64,000 nucleotides of DNA from Sapria himalayana (lineage: Eukaryota > Streptophyta > Magnoliopsida > Malpighiales > Rafflesiaceae): positions 886,109-950,108 of the forward strand of contig JAREIK010002979.1 in NCBI GenBank assembly GCA_029783825.1. Direction: 5' to 3'. This document shows positions 42,399 to 56,428 of this stretch, piece by piece. The position numbers were made by a program, and so were the translations under genes. Under the pieces are notes generated by a model that saw nothing but the letters and a program-made list of their open reading frames with translations, ran no database searches and was not told where the DNA came from. Each line of letters opens with the position of its first letter. The stretch's first letter is position 1.

Positions 42399-45300
42399 TT
42401 AATTATTATCATCTATGTCATCCTTCAATGAATTTTCTCATATTTCATCTGATTCCGATAGAAGTTTGAACTCATCTTTAGATTGAAATAGATCATCTTC
42501 AATTTCTATTAGGCCACCATTTGTGTCACATAAATTTTCTGGATATTCATCTACATGCATAGGCTCAATATTATTTATGTCATCTTCCAGGAATACAAGT
42601 GCAATATCTAAGTCTGCACTTCTTTGTTGAGATGTTGGTACTTCAAAATTTGATCGAGCTTTGATTTTGCAATTTGCCCATCAATCACTATTATCACGAG
42701 ATAAACTCGGATATGTATAATAATATACTCAAGCAGCTTGAACTGCCATAATAAATAGCGCATATTGATTATATATAAGTTTATGCTTAACATCCACTAG
42801 CTTATAATCTTAATGAATCTTTGTGCCTATATTTCATGTATATTTAAGTTAATGCTTAACATTTACTAGATTATAATCTGAATGAATCTTTGTGCCCATA
42901 TTTCATGTATGATCAAATGATACGCACTTTAATATTATAATCCTATTATTTTCAAGTCTAGGATACTCCAACTCAATAACTTTTTTGAGTTGATCATAAT
43001 AATCAATCTCATAGCACTATAACATGAGTCTTTAATGCATACACCACTATTCATTATTATTTTAGAAGAATCGTGCCCAATTTTATGAAATTTATATCTA
43101 TTAACAAAATGCCCAAGATAGGTTGTCACATATCTAAACGGGCCTTTACTTAGATTCTAAATGAAAATATTTGAATCTCCATTTGAAGGATGAATTGTCT
43201 GTGACATAAATTAAAAAAATGATATTAACAAATAAAAGATACTAATAATTAAAATAATTCAAAAATTTAATACTTATTAATTCTCACATAATTTTTTAAC
43301 CAATTTGCAAATTCAATTTTTCTAGAATATAATCGACATCATTGCTGAAAATTACTAGTTACCAATATTTTAACTGCTCAATATAAATACTATACAAATA
43401 TAAAAAGAGATAGAAAAATATATATGAATTTTTAATAATTCCTATTAAAGATAAAATTAAATTATGATTAAACCTACAACCATTTTAGTATACATACTCA
43501 ATATATGGTGCAACCTCCTCATAATAAAGTAAAACATAGCTCCGAGTTGCTTTGTACTCTTTATCTATCATACATTTTTTCATTGCTCTTCCAATGTGCT
43601 TGAAGATAGATAGTTTGTCCATAGAATCATCTTCTACCGTCACATGACCTTTATCATTACGAGACACATTTCAATTATATTAATTTATAATATTACTCTA
43701 TGTATAAAATAATAAAACATAGCAAATTATATGTATTTACCTCTGAAAAGAATACATCCACCTATATTGCAATGGCCTTGTTATCCTTGCTTCATATGCC
43801 AAATAGACTGGCAAATGCTTCATCAAGTCAAAAAATCTCGATGAGAATATCCATTCAAACTTACAAATAATAAGTGGAATGTCATTCTCCAGCCTCACAA
43901 TGTCATCTATTTTGATAGTGGTTATAGTTAGCTATTTGAAAAACAAAGTTCTGTAAGGACCTTCCAAACACTTAGGGGAAGTAATTCACTGAATTCAATT
44001 GGTATTAATCTCTGCATAAATATATGACAGTCATGACTTTTTATTCCAAATATATTAAGATTCTTCATATCAACGCATCTACCCATATTTGACACATATC
44101 CATCAATAAATTTCAAAATTTTAACCCTTTGACACAATATCTGTCTTGCTTTCTTATCAAGTGTGTAGCAAGCTTTAGAAAATTTTTCTGTTGTCTCATT
44201 TAGTTTCAATTCAGGATGCCGACAGTAATCATTCAACGCTTGTCTTGATTTTAAAGTGTCTTTTGTTTTTTCATCTATATTAAGGATAGTGTTGAAAATA
44301 TTGTAAAACATATTTTTTTCAATATGGATTACATCTAAGTTATGATGAATAAAATTGGACTTCCAATAGGGCAAGTCCCAAAATATACTACGTTTCCTCT
44401 AGCCAAATATTTTGCCTATTGGTCCATTAATTCTAGTAGTATCTTTTTTAATTACCTTCTTCAAACACAAACTTTGAACTTCTGTCATAATATCATTTTC
44501 TGAACGAACTGCTAGTGTAACTGTAATCACAGTTTTATTTTTTCATAATGCAGTTATATTTCTTCGAAATGGATGTTTTGTAGGTAGAAACTTATGATGG
44601 TTATCAAACCATGGTTGTTTACAACTAAATTTGAGGGTAAATGCATCGAAATTTGTCATGCAATATGGGCATGCGAATCATTTTGTAGTACTCTAGCCAG
44701 ACAATATTGAATATGCAGAAAAAGGCACTTACCGTCCACATAAGGGCTGCCCGCATAATGAAATTTGCTACTTTGAGATATCATATGTATTTACGCCAAC
44801 ATCCCTCAAATGATTTAAATCTACAATAAGAGACAGTAAAAAAATATTCAGCATGTCTTAGATTTTTTGGCCCTAGAACCAATTTTGACAAAAATGTATA
44901 TTGCTTCTCCATACACAACCATGGAGAAAAGTTATAAGGTGTCACTATCACTGCCCATGTTGAATAATATTATCTAGTTTGCACAAATGGTTGAAATCCA
45001 TCAGTGTAGAGATCCAATCTCACATTTCAACTTTCAGCTGCAAAATCTTGATGTCTATGATTAAAATGCTTCAAAGCAAGTGAATCTAATGGATGACTCA
45101 TTACCTCTTCTTCAACCTCATGCTTAGAATGCCACCTCATATCATTTGCTATAGCATTTGATGCATATAGTCTCATTAATCGAAGAATTAATAGAAAATA
45201 ATACATCTTCTTAAATGTAACTTTTAATTTTTGTCACGTATCTACAACAAGAGATGCCTTCTTAAATCGAGGATGATCAAAAAACTTATAGGTAATTAAA

Positions 45301-46000
45301 TCACTATCACCACCCCAATATAACGTACATCCATTGAAACAATAATGAATTTTTTTCTATTGGTAGAACCATTCATCATAGTAACTACTTAGTATTGTAA
45401 AAGTTGTTAGTGATCAAATTATTATCCAAAACAATCTCCTTCATCATTTATGTCACCTCATCAAATAATTTTTCAGACATATGATTTTTTGACTTAATGC
45501 TCATAAGTCGAGCCACAAGTGACAATTACGAATGTGTATTACAACCAAGCAAAAATTCTTTATCTACAGTTTTAAGTATTTCATAAAATTTCTGAGCTTC
45601 AGGATTAGGTTGTTCATCCATATAATTTATATTAAGTCAGCACCAGTAGCTTCCATTATCATTCTATGGTATGTGTTTGATGATTCTTCACCACAAGCAA
45701 ATGATTCAGTACTATCATTTTGGTCAATGTTTAGAGCCATTATACTTTACCCATGATAAATCCAAACAAAATAAATTGGCACAAAGCCATATTTAGCCAA
45801 ATAGTATCTTATAGTGTGTGTATCATGAAAAGGGATATTGTGACACTTGTGATGATTACATGGACACTTAATTTTTTCTCCATCCATCCATCTCGATTGA
45901 CTACATGCAAAATTGATGAAAGTTTCAAGCCTACTCAAAAAATATTTATTTAAAATTCCATTCATAAACTTTCTTACATCCACTGATTATTTGTACTCAT
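42399..46000 (-). pseudogene. CACTA transposase, TNP2-like, broken
   Basis: The main transposase of CACTA elements. On the minus strand an ATG at 46000 gives MSTNNQWM, followed after a one-base frame change by the transposase-associated domain (45747-45983) with RWMDGEKIKCPCNHHKC and YYLAKYGFVPIYFVWIYHG. The core (about 43926-45330) contains KKMYYFLLILRLMRLYASN, MRWHSKHEVEEEVMSHP, YTDGFQPF, VIVTPYNFSPWLCM, ACPYCM, HHNLDVIHIEKNMFYNIFN and KDTLKSRQAL, matching family blocks. A DUF4218 region (about 43740-44050) has MQRLIPIEF and FFDLMKHLPVYLA. A DUF4216 region lies at about 42850-43180 (GHFVNRYKFH, NSGVCIKDS). The last codons read DIDDNN then TAA at 42399. At least six in-frame stops interrupt the core, so it is inactive. 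A splice acceptor-like CAG lies at 46007-46009, just upstream of the ATG, fitting a leader exon near 53.7 kb. Confidence 0.9.
42784..42909 (-). repeat. 69-bp tandem duplication inside the TNP2-like gene
   Basis: The segment tgcttaacatccactag through catttcatgta-type sequence starts at 42784 and recurs at 42853 (period 69 bp, 23 codons). It repeats part of the DUF4216 region, which then reads GTKIHSDYNLVNVKH-like sequence twice. Confidence 0.88.
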
Positions 46001-46009
46001 TTTCCCCTG

Positions 46010-46312
46010 TTTTATTCACAAAAAATAATGCATAATCATTATTTAGAATTAAACATTTTATTACTTCAAAATATACTAATAATTAAATAAAATTACTTCT
46101 AGATTAATATTTAAAAATTAAATATCATGAATATCGAGGCAATATGTTTACATAATCTACATGAATAGATAAAGTGATTTTTAGCATGATAAAGATTAAT
46201 AGATATCACGGTAATACTAGATAAAGGGAGCAACGTGAGATAATGCACAAGAAATGAGAGCAAAAAAGAATGACATTTAAAGTTTGAAGTGGGAAAGGGG
46301 GACAGTGAGATA
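46010..46312. other. AT-rich non-coding sequence upstream of TNP2
   Basis: Probably part of the long first intron of the TNP2-like gene. No motif beyond the splice acceptor-like CAG near 46008 is seen. Confidence 0.5.
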
Positions 46313-46386
46313 GAGAGAAGGTGGGGAGAGAGAGAGAGGGGTAGAGAAATGGAGAATTGGGAGAGAGATAGAGAAAGATAAAGAAA

Positions 46387-46421
<35 letters not shown>

Positions 46422-46640
46422 GAGAGGGAGAGGAGAAAGAGAAAGAGGGGAGAGGGGAAAAGAAATGGCGAAAGGGAGAGAGGGAGAGAGAGGGAGAGAG
46501 AGAGGGAGAGAGAGGAGAGAGGAGAGAGAGGGGGAGAGAGAGAGAGAGGAGAGGAGAGAGAGAGGGAGAGAGAGGGAGAGAGAGAGAGGGAAAGAGAGGG
46601 AGAGAGAAAGAGAGAGAGAGAGAACAAGCAAGAAAGGAGA
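46313..46640. repeat. (GA)n-rich purine tract, about 320 bp
   Basis: Irregular GAGAGA/GGGAGA repeats on the + strand with few interruptions. The complementary strand gives long Ser/Leu-rich open frames (up to 199 codons) that are repeat translations. A homopurine-homopyrimidine tract of this length can form triplex DNA. Confidence 0.95.
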
Positions 46641-46989
46641 GTGAGAAATAAACTAACAAGAGAGAGTGTGTGTGAGTTACATAGAAAGAAAAAGAGGAAG
46701 AGAGTGACACAAAAAGAATTAGGAGGGAGAGAGAGACACACAGAGAATATACTATTAGAATGAGGAGTTATATAAAATAATAAAAAAATTCTTCTATACA
46801 AACCTATCAAATATTACATTTTCTTAATACATATGTTCATATATGAGCCTGAGGCCCAAGGGCTGGGAATAGGTAAGAGTACAAACCTTATTTGTATTAT
46901 ACCATATATGAGCCTGACCAACGAACACTCTCATGCTATGTGCTTACATACTGTTGATATTATGGCTTTTGTCATTTAATTTAAAGTTA
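46641..46989. other. Non-coding sequence between GA tract and TATAGTTA array
   Basis: No gene seen. The phrase catatatgagcctga occurs twice (about 46832 and 46904), a small direct repeat. Confidence 0.55.
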
Positions 46990-49189
46990 GTGCAACAAAT
47001 TAGTATTATCCCATATATAATTAAATGTCAGTACGCATATAGTAAATGTAGTTATAAATAGTTACATATTGTTAAATATATAGTTATATATAGATATATG
47101 CATACATGTAGTTATAAGTAGATATACATAAATGTATACAATGTTATAAACAATTATCTAGATCTACATATATGTATACATATATGTATACATAATAAAA
47201 ATAAAGTTATATTTATTTATATAGAGTTTTTATAGTTATACAAATATTTATATATAGATATACACATATAGTTAAATATTATGTTGTATGTTTTTATACA
47301 TATAAATATAAATATATTTACATGTGCTTATACATATAGTTAAATGTAAACTTAAACTTATATTTATACATGTATGAATATATATTTTTTCATATAATTT
47401 CATATATTTATATATTTAGTTATGTATAGGTATGGATATACTAAAATACATTTATTATACTAATATATAAAAATGTATATTAAATATATGTTGTTAATTA
47501 ATATTAAAATATAGTTATGTATAAAGTTTTGATAGTTATACATATAGTAAGATATAATTATTTATAGTTATATGTTATTATACATGTAATTATATATAGT
47601 TATATAATGGTATACATGTAATTATAAGTATAGTTACATTTGGTTATAAATATAGTTACACGTGGTTATAAATATAGTTACACATATAGTTATAGTTATA
47701 TTTATACATGTAGGTATATATATTTATTCATACAATTTTATAAAGTTATACATATCGTTATGTAGAAGTATAGATATAGTAATATATATTTTTATAAACT
47801 AATATATACAAATATATATTAAATATAAGTTGTAAATTATATATTTAAATATAGTTATGTATAAAGCTTTTATATTTATACATATAATAAGATACAATTA
47901 TTTATAGTTATATGTTATTATAGATATAATATATATAGCCATACATATTTTTATATAGTTAAACATATAGTTATATAAAAATATATACATACAAATAGTT
48001 ATACATAAATAAATAAAGTTATAAATAAATATATAGATTTACATATATGTATACATTGTTACAAATATAGTTATATTTTATTATATAGAGTTTTATATAA
48101 TTATACAAATATTTATATATAGTTATACAAATATTTATATATAATTATACACATATATTTCAACATAATGTTACATGTTATTATACATGTAATTATAAAT
48201 TTTGTTACATGTGGTTATACATATAGTTACACATTAGTTAGACATATATTTATACATGTAGGTATATATATTTTTTAATATAATTTTATATATGTATACA
48301 TATTTACAAATATAGTTATATTTAATTATATAGGGTATCATATAGTTATACAAAAATTTATATATAGTTATACACATATAGTTAAACATAATGTCGTATG
48401 TTGTTGTACATGTAATTATAAATATAGTTACATGTGGTTATACATATAGTTACACATATTATTATACTAAGATTTATACATGTAGGTATATATATTTTTT
48501 CATATAATTTTATATATTTATACATATAGTTATGTATAGGCATAGATATAGTAAAATACATTTTTATATACTAATATATTGAAATGTATATTAAATATAA
48601 GTTATAAATTATATATTTTAATATAGTTATGTATAAATCTTTAATAGTTATACATATAATAAGATATAATATTATATAGTTATATGTTATTATACATATA
48701 GTATATATAGCTATAAATATTTTTATATAGTTAAACATATAGTTATATATAGATATATTCATACAAATATTTATAAATAAATATATAAAGTTATAAATAA
48801 ATATGTAGATTTACATATATGTATACTTAGGTACAAATATAGTTATATTTAATTGTATAAAGTGTTATACAATAATACAAATATTTATATATAGTTATAC
48901 ACATATAGGTAAACATAATGTTGTATTTTATTTTATAATTACATGTAGTTATACATATAGTTACACATATAGTTATACTTATATTTATATATGTAGGTAT
49001 ATATCTTTTATTATATAATTTTATTTATGTATACATATAGTTATCTATAGGTATATAAATGGTAAATACATTTTTATATACTAATATATAAAAATGTATA
49101 TTAAATATATGTTGTTATGTTTATTTTTAATTATAGTTATGTGTAATATTTTTATAGTTATACATATAGTCAAAGAAAATTATATATAA
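46990..49189. repeat. Irregular TATAGTTA-rich tandem array, part 1
   Basis: Extremely AT-rich sequence built from short phrases such as tatagttatacatatagtta and atagttacacata. A longer phrase starting catgtaggtatatatatttt and continuing into tatgtataggtatagatata recurs near 47706, 48256, 48480 and 48990, with a weaker copy near 47368. This implies larger units of a few hundred bp. It continues to the right of the ARF1 retrocopy. Confidence 0.85.
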
Positions 49190-49205
49190 TTATATGTTCT
49201 TATAC
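49190..49205. repeat. Target-site duplication of the ARF1 retrocopy, left copy
   Basis: ttatatgttcttatac, identical to 50107-50122 on the other side of the inserted sequence. Confidence 0.9.
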
Positions 49206-50106
<901 letters not shown>

Positions 50107-50122
50107 TTATATGTTCTTATAC
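50107..50122. repeat. Target-site duplication of the ARF1 retrocopy, right copy
   Basis: ttatatgttcttatac, identical to 49190-49205. Beyond it the TATAGTTA array resumes, showing that the array was interrupted by the insertion. Confidence 0.9.
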
Positions 50123-50640
50123 CTATAGTATATATAATTAAAAATAGATTTATATTAAACATATATTATATATAGATATTCATACAAGTTGTTATAAGTA
50201 GTTATATATAAATATATAGATTTAATTATATGATTAAATATATGTATACATAGATACAAATATAGTTATATTTAATTATATAAAGTATAACTTAATTATA
50301 CAAATATTTATATATAGTTATACACATATAGTGATAAATATGTATGTAGTTAAAGATATAGTTATATATAACATTTTTATAGTTATACATTTAGTAAAAT
50401 ACAATTATATATAGTTATATATTTTTATACATATGATATATTTTGTTAAAAATATAGTTATATAGAATTACTCATATAGTTATAAAATATTATATAGTTA
50501 AAAAAATAGTTATATATAGTTATTACTATAGTTGTAAAAAATAGTTTACATAGTTACAAATATAGTTAAATATAAATTATGAAGTGTTTTATATAGTTAT
50601 ACAAATATTTATAAATAGTTATCATATAGTATGATAACAA
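50123..50640. repeat. TATAGTTA-rich tandem array, part 2
   Basis: Continuation of the array at 46990-49189 after the ARF1 retrocopy, with the same phrases (aatatttatatatagttata, agttatacacatatag). Confidence 0.85.
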
Positions 50641-52600
50641 CATACTCTCAAATGCCCAAATGAATTACACCACTATAGAGAAAGAACATCTATAAACAAT
50701 CTTTTCTTTTAGAAAATTAATATCATATTTATTGCGAACCAAAGTCATAGTATATACTAAATATTCTATAATCAAGTATCTCATAGAAAAGAAAGATGTC
50801 AGGCTTAGATTGATATGATGGATTTTAATATTACAATAGTTTGAACTAGAGATATTAGATAAGAAATGTACAAATGATCAACATTGAAAATAGCTTATCA
50901 AGACAAGAAAAAGAAGATAGAAGAGTTGTTGAAGAAGATATTAGATAGATTTTTTTATTTGAACAAATTATAATATTGAATGAAAATGTAACTCAATGGC
51001 ATGTAGTATTGAATGAACCTTATCATTGCAAGTAGAACTCTGATCAAATTTTGAAGCAAAGTGTTATAGATAGGAGATTAGTAGTAACTTGCAATAATGT
51101 CCCATTTTGCTCATGCTCTCACGAATTTGTAGAACATGTTAATATTTATGTGCTCAAGTATTTTTCTTCTCAAAATTAATGTTAATATTTACATATATAT
51201 GCATAAATATATATGTGCATATACATTGGCCTACACACACATTTATACATCCATATAAACTACTATATATTAAATTTCAACATACACAATTTTGTACTTT
51301 TGTATATATTCACACATGTATCTACATTTTCAAAGTAGTGTGTATATATTTGTATGCATGCATATATTATTGTATACCCACACAAACATACACATATACC
51401 TATATAGGTAATGTATTTTAAAGTTACACATGAATCTATTATATGTGTGTCTGTGTAAATGTATTTAAAATTTTTAATTTTGAAAATTTAATTAAAATAA
51501 AATATTATATAAATTATTGTATATTTATATTTAAAACAAATATTTGTGTGTGTGTTTGTGTATGCATGTGTGTGTGTGTGTGAAGCATATTAATGCATAA
51601 AATGAAATTATGAATTATATATATGAGCTTCTATTTTATTCATAGTTATTTTTTAATATTTATATTAAAATAACTATCATTATACTCATATAAATAAATG
51701 ATGTTGTCATATTTGTAAATTATTTTGTTTTTACATTTAAGTTGAAAATGAAAATATAGTTCATAAATAGATAATATTGTTTTTGTCTCTCTATATAAAT
51801 TTTTTATTAAAATATTAATGTCTATGATAAATTTCTACCTATTATTTATTGTTATTAATTTATTTTTAGAAACTTAAAATTCAAACAAATATAATGCAGT
51901 GCATATAAATACATGCCTTTAATGTTTTGTAAAAAATCAATTATTTATTTAATTATGTTCAAACAAAACAAATTACCATATAAATACATGAGTAAATTTT
52001 TCTACAAGTAATTATTTTTTAATTTTATTCAAAATATATAAATGACCATATCCATATATTAATTTGTTTTTTTTAAATAATTATTTTTTATTTTTTTAAA
52101 AATTTAATAAATTACATTGTTTTTTTTTGTAATTAATAAATACATTTCAAACATTGTTTATTTATAATAAATATAACATATTGCATATTATGTGGCGAGA
52201 ATTTTATTTTGTAGATAAATTTTAATTTTAAAGTTTTATCTTTGTAAATTGAAACTACATCACCTATATATTTTAAAAATTTTTTATAATATTTATTACA
52301 CAAACATATTGTTATTTATTTTTAAATTTACAACATGAATTTTAAACAAATGAACATTTTATTAGAAATCAATTTTAGTTAAATGATATTATGTGACACA
52401 AAAATACAAAATCTAAACATATTAAATCATAATGATTATACAAACATATAAAAATATAATAAAAATACATTTAAGGTTGAAAAAATTAAATTTAAGTTCC
52501 TAAAATATATGGGAAAATGATAAAGATTTATACAATATCCAAAAAAATATGTATGAATGAGATGAATGATATGAATGGATATTAAGTTTTTGAAGCATGT
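50641..52600. other. AT-rich CACTA internal sequence, no firm gene
   Basis: At 50641-51180 the base composition is less extreme. A plus-strand frame at about 51059-51178 reads RRLVVTCNNVPFCSCSHEF and continues for about 20 codons, faintly like the SWIM zinc-finger end of FAR1/MULE proteins but lacking the second Cys and the His. I do not call it a gene. At 51180-51600 there are TA/CA/GT-rich simple sequences. At 51600-52600 the sequence is A/T-run-rich with nothing recognisable. Confidence 0.5.
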
Positions 52601-52667
52601 AGTTATACATGTTATAGATGTTATATATTGTTTTTCATGTAATTATATATATGAAGACATATGGCTA

Positions 52668-52754
52668 TGTATAGGTATTGATGTAGATAAATACATTTAT
52701 ATATAGTAATATGTTGAATACATATTGTTAAATACATTTATATATAATTATATA

Positions 52755-52807
<53 letters not shown>

Positions 52808-53172
52808 TAAATATATATTGTTATATTTATATATAGTTATGTTTATGTATACTATTTTTATAGTTATAATATAGTAAAATACACTTATATAAGAAATTCA
52901 AATTATATCACACATACATATTGATGTATAGTTATGTTTAAATACACTTATATAAAATACACTTATGTTTATGTATGTTGTTTATGTATACTGTTTATAT
53001 ATAGTTATATATATTGATGTAGATATCGAATCAGCATACCTAATATTGTTTATGTATACTCTTTATGGTTAATGTTTATATATAGTTATGTATATTAATG
53101 TGGATAAATACATTTATATATAGTAATATGTTGATATACATATTGTAAAACACAATATATATATATATATAG

Positions 53173-53240
<68 letters not shown>

Positions 53241-53466
53241 TAATATATTATATATAGTTATGTTTATGTATACTATTTTTATAGTTATAGATATTGTAAA
53301 ATACACTTATATAAGAAATTTGAATTATATCACACATGAATATTGATGCATAGTTATGTGTAAATACAATTATATAAAATACACTTATGTTTATGTTTGA
53401 TGTTTATGTATATTGTTTATATATAGTTATGTATACTGATGTATATATCAAATCGGCATACCTACT
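52668..53466. repeat. Two-copy tandem repeat, period about 417 bp
   Basis: The block starting near gataaatacatttatatata at 52686 recurs at 53103. Matching landmarks follow in order: a long TA run (52756-52801 and 53154-53232), tatgtttatgtatactattt, aaaatacacttatataagaa, attatatcacaca, and aatc(a/g)gcatacctaat/acta at 53031 and 53451. Confidence 0.88.
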
Positions 53467-53659
53467 ATGCACCATCAGCATATACACAATTAGAATACAT
53501 TATATCACAAATGCATGAAGTATGTATACGAATAAGTTTATATAAGCAATCCAAGCTTACCAGGGTGATTAATGAAGTAGAATTTCAGAATAAAAAATAA
53601 CAGAATCAAAATGCACACACTTGCATTAGATAATCGATGAAGAATTAGGGTAGAAAACA

Positions 53660-53815
53660 TACCTTAAATCAATAAGAAATCTCGCTTATATTACTCTTTG
53701 ATTAGGTTTTGATGTATCAGTGTCGAGAGATAGAGGTGGACTATGCGGAACTTAGCGGCTTCGCTTGTTAGAGTTGTCTCTTGTGTCTCGACAATACGTG
53801 ATTATATATATTACC
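53660..53815 (-). promoter_or_regulatory. Putative CACTA promoter, leader exon and splice donor
   Basis: On the minus strand, a TATA-box-like TATATATAAT at about 53802-53811 is followed by about 140 bp of less AT-rich sequence. This ends in GATTTAAG, then GTATGTTTT, a good splice donor (exon end 53663). The same arrangement is conserved in the related fragment near 4750. It would supply the untranslated first exon of the TNP2-like transcript, spliced to the acceptor near 46008. This is inferred from position and conservation; no transcript evidence. Confidence 0.5.
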
Positions 53816-54962
53816 AAAATATTTAAATAATTAATTATAAAAACATTAAAAAACAATATATATATATATATATATATATAAAAGACTAATTTTTTTTATT
53901 TTTTATCAAAATTTTTTTCAACAATATTCATGTGCGTGTAGCATGGTGCACATGAAAAACAAATACCTTAAAATTTTTTATTATAAAATTAATTAAATAA
54001 TAAATATATAAACAATTTTAAAAAATATATGTTTAGCCTAATAAAAAAAAAATCAAATAGCTACAAAATTTACAAACATTATATAATAAGACATACATGA
54101 AAAGATGATGTGTCTTCTAGCCACTCTCCTAAGAGTTTTAAAATACTATTAATGTTAAAACATATATAAATATATACATTTTATGGTTTTAAATTTTTAA
54201 AAATTCATATTAATTATTATGAGATGATATGAACTAATTTTAAAAGAATAAAATTTCATATTATTGATATCATTAATAATTTTTAAAATTCAAAAAATTA
54301 CTTTAAGTGAGAAGATCATTAAAAAAAATTATATTTATTATTATAATAAATACTGAATGTTAAAAGCTAATAGTAAAAATATTACTCAATTGTTTAATTC
54401 TTAAAAAATTTAGTATGGGCAAACATCTATGTATTTATTCAAATTTTGTATTAATTATTTTTTTAAATGTTTCCTATAATCATACATTTTTTTACTTATA
54501 ATAATATTAATATTTACTAGTTTATTCGTCAATTCAGATATTTTTGAAAATAATTTCTATTTAATTATACAATGACTTATTTATATTTTTATTAGTAGAA
54601 ATTTTATTGTATGTTAATTTAATTTTTAAAATATCGTAAAAATTATTATACTTATAAATTAATTATTTAATGTTACTTTAATACAAATTTTTTAGTTAAT
54701 TAAAAATTATAAAAAAAAATTTGTATAATTTTTTTTAAAATTTATACATCATAAAAGTAGTTATTTTAGTCCTTATTAATATGATTTTTTTGTATTTTTA
54801 TATTTTTTATATTATTTATTTATAATATCCTTTTTTATAATTTTACGAGGAGGATATATCTTTCAAGGATGACTCATCTATAGACCATTAACATACATTA
54901 AATAAATAAAATTAAAAAAATTGTAAAACTAATAATAAATTAAAAAAATTATAATTTTAAAG
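53816..54962. other. AT-rich CACTA sequence upstream of the leader exon
   Basis: No gene seen. It contains a TA run at about 53857-53880. The part from about 54520 on is repeated in diverged form at about 55590-56000. Confidence 0.6.
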
Positions 54963-56000
54963 ATGGCTAGAGAAATTCCGTCGCTAAATCCATCACTATA
55001 TTTTAGATGTAATTAGCTAGGAAAATTTCATCGCTAAATCCGTCGCTATATTCTGGATGTAATTAGCTAGGAAACTTCCATCGCTAAAATCCGTCACTAT
55101 AATCAAGATGTAATTAGCTAGGAAAATTCCATCATTAAATTCGTCATTATATTCCAAATTTTATTAACTAGGAAAATTCAGTCGCTAAATTCATCGTTAT
55201 ATTCCAGATTTTATTAGCTAGGGAAATGTGTTACTAAATCCATCGTTAAATCCATTGCTATATTCCAGATTTTATTAGCTAGGAAAATTCAATCGCTAAA
55301 AACGTCGCTATATTTGTAATATTTTAAAAAACTCTTTTAAAATCCGAAAAAAAAAATACTTGAAGTGTTCTTTTAATAACCACACTGACATATTTATTTT
55401 TTAAATCTTCAAGATTTTTTTGATGTAATTAAAACATCTTTGTATTTATTTTTAAATATCAATTTATTGTTTTTAAATTTTATGAAATATTTGAATTTTT
55501 TTTATAATTCAAAATTTCAAATCTTCTAGTAAATATTTTTTAAAAAATTCCTATAATAATAAAAATATTTTTTTTTAAAATATAATATTTACTTGTTTAT
55601 TTATAATTCAGATATTTTTATAACTTTTTTTAATCATACAATTAAATATTTTAGTTTTATATTAGTAGTAATTTTTATGTATGTTTATTTATTATTTAAA
55701 ATATCTTAAAAAATGATTATAATTATATAATTAATTATTTAATGTTATTTAAATAAATATTTAAATATGCTAATTAAATTTTTTGAAAAAATATTTTGTA
55801 TAATTTTTTTAAAATTTAATAATCATAAAAATAGTTTTTTAGCCTATATTTATATAAATTATTTATTTATAATATCATAATTTTATAATTATAAGAAAGA
55901 ATGTGACTTTCAAGGATTGCTCATCCATAAACCATGACATACCTTTAATATATGAAATTACATAAAATATTAAAATAAATAATATAAAAAAAATTAATTT
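54520..56000. repeat. Diverged direct duplication of the CACTA right-end region, offset about 1.05 kb
   Basis: Sequence at about 54520-54900 corresponds to about 55590-55950. Shared landmarks in order: tcagatatttttgaaaata versus tcagatatttttataact; a tattagtag..tttt..tgtatgtt block; aattaattatttaatgtta; and atctttcaaggatgactcat versus gactttcaaggattgctcat. The subterminal repeats at 54963-55318 lie between the two copies. Confidence 0.8.
54963..55318. repeat. Inner CACTA subterminal repeat array, about 60-bp units
   Basis: Six to seven units, each containing gctaggaaaattccgtcgct-type sequence followed by aaatccgtcgctatattcca and atttattagct. These are very probably sites for the element's DNA-binding protein. 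Their position about 1.1 kb inside the terminus, with a second set at the outer end, indicates duplication of the terminal region. Confidence 0.9.
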
Positions 56001-56428
56001 ATTTAAAATTTACAATGAAAATTATCCCAAGCTAACTAGCAAGAAAAAAATTCATATCTAAATACATATATTTTTGTGAAAATTATCATTTAAGGAATAA
56101 TCGCTAGTAAATAATATAAAATCATTAAGAAAATTTTAGAATATTATTTAGCGATGGAGTTATCTTTAATTAATTAGCAAGGAAATCCAAATTTAAAGTT
56201 ATTGCTAAAATGCCCCACCATTCTTTGTGCGAAAATTTACGATAATATCAGCTAGGAACAATTTTCAATCAAATATTTCAAATCTAATCCATCACAAATC
56301 AATTGATAATTTATAATTCAATGTAAAATCAAACATCTCTTAATATTCCATAGCTAATGCCTAGATAATTAACTTGGGATTATTTCCCAAGCTATATTTC
56401 GTAGCTAAACAATTCTTTTTTTATAGTG
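56001..56428. repeat. CACTA right terminus and outer subterminal repeats
   Basis: Motifs such as agctaactagcaag, tagcgatgga, ttagcaaggaa and agctaggaaca occur in degraded form, ending in ttttttatagtg at 56428 (CACTATAAAA on the complementary strand). Immediately beyond is GATA array. Confidence 0.82.

Noticed and set aside
46111..46810. Ser/Leu-rich minus-strand frames of 141-199 codons
   Set aside because: They translate the GA-rich microsatellite in three frames at once; there is no independent gene evidence.
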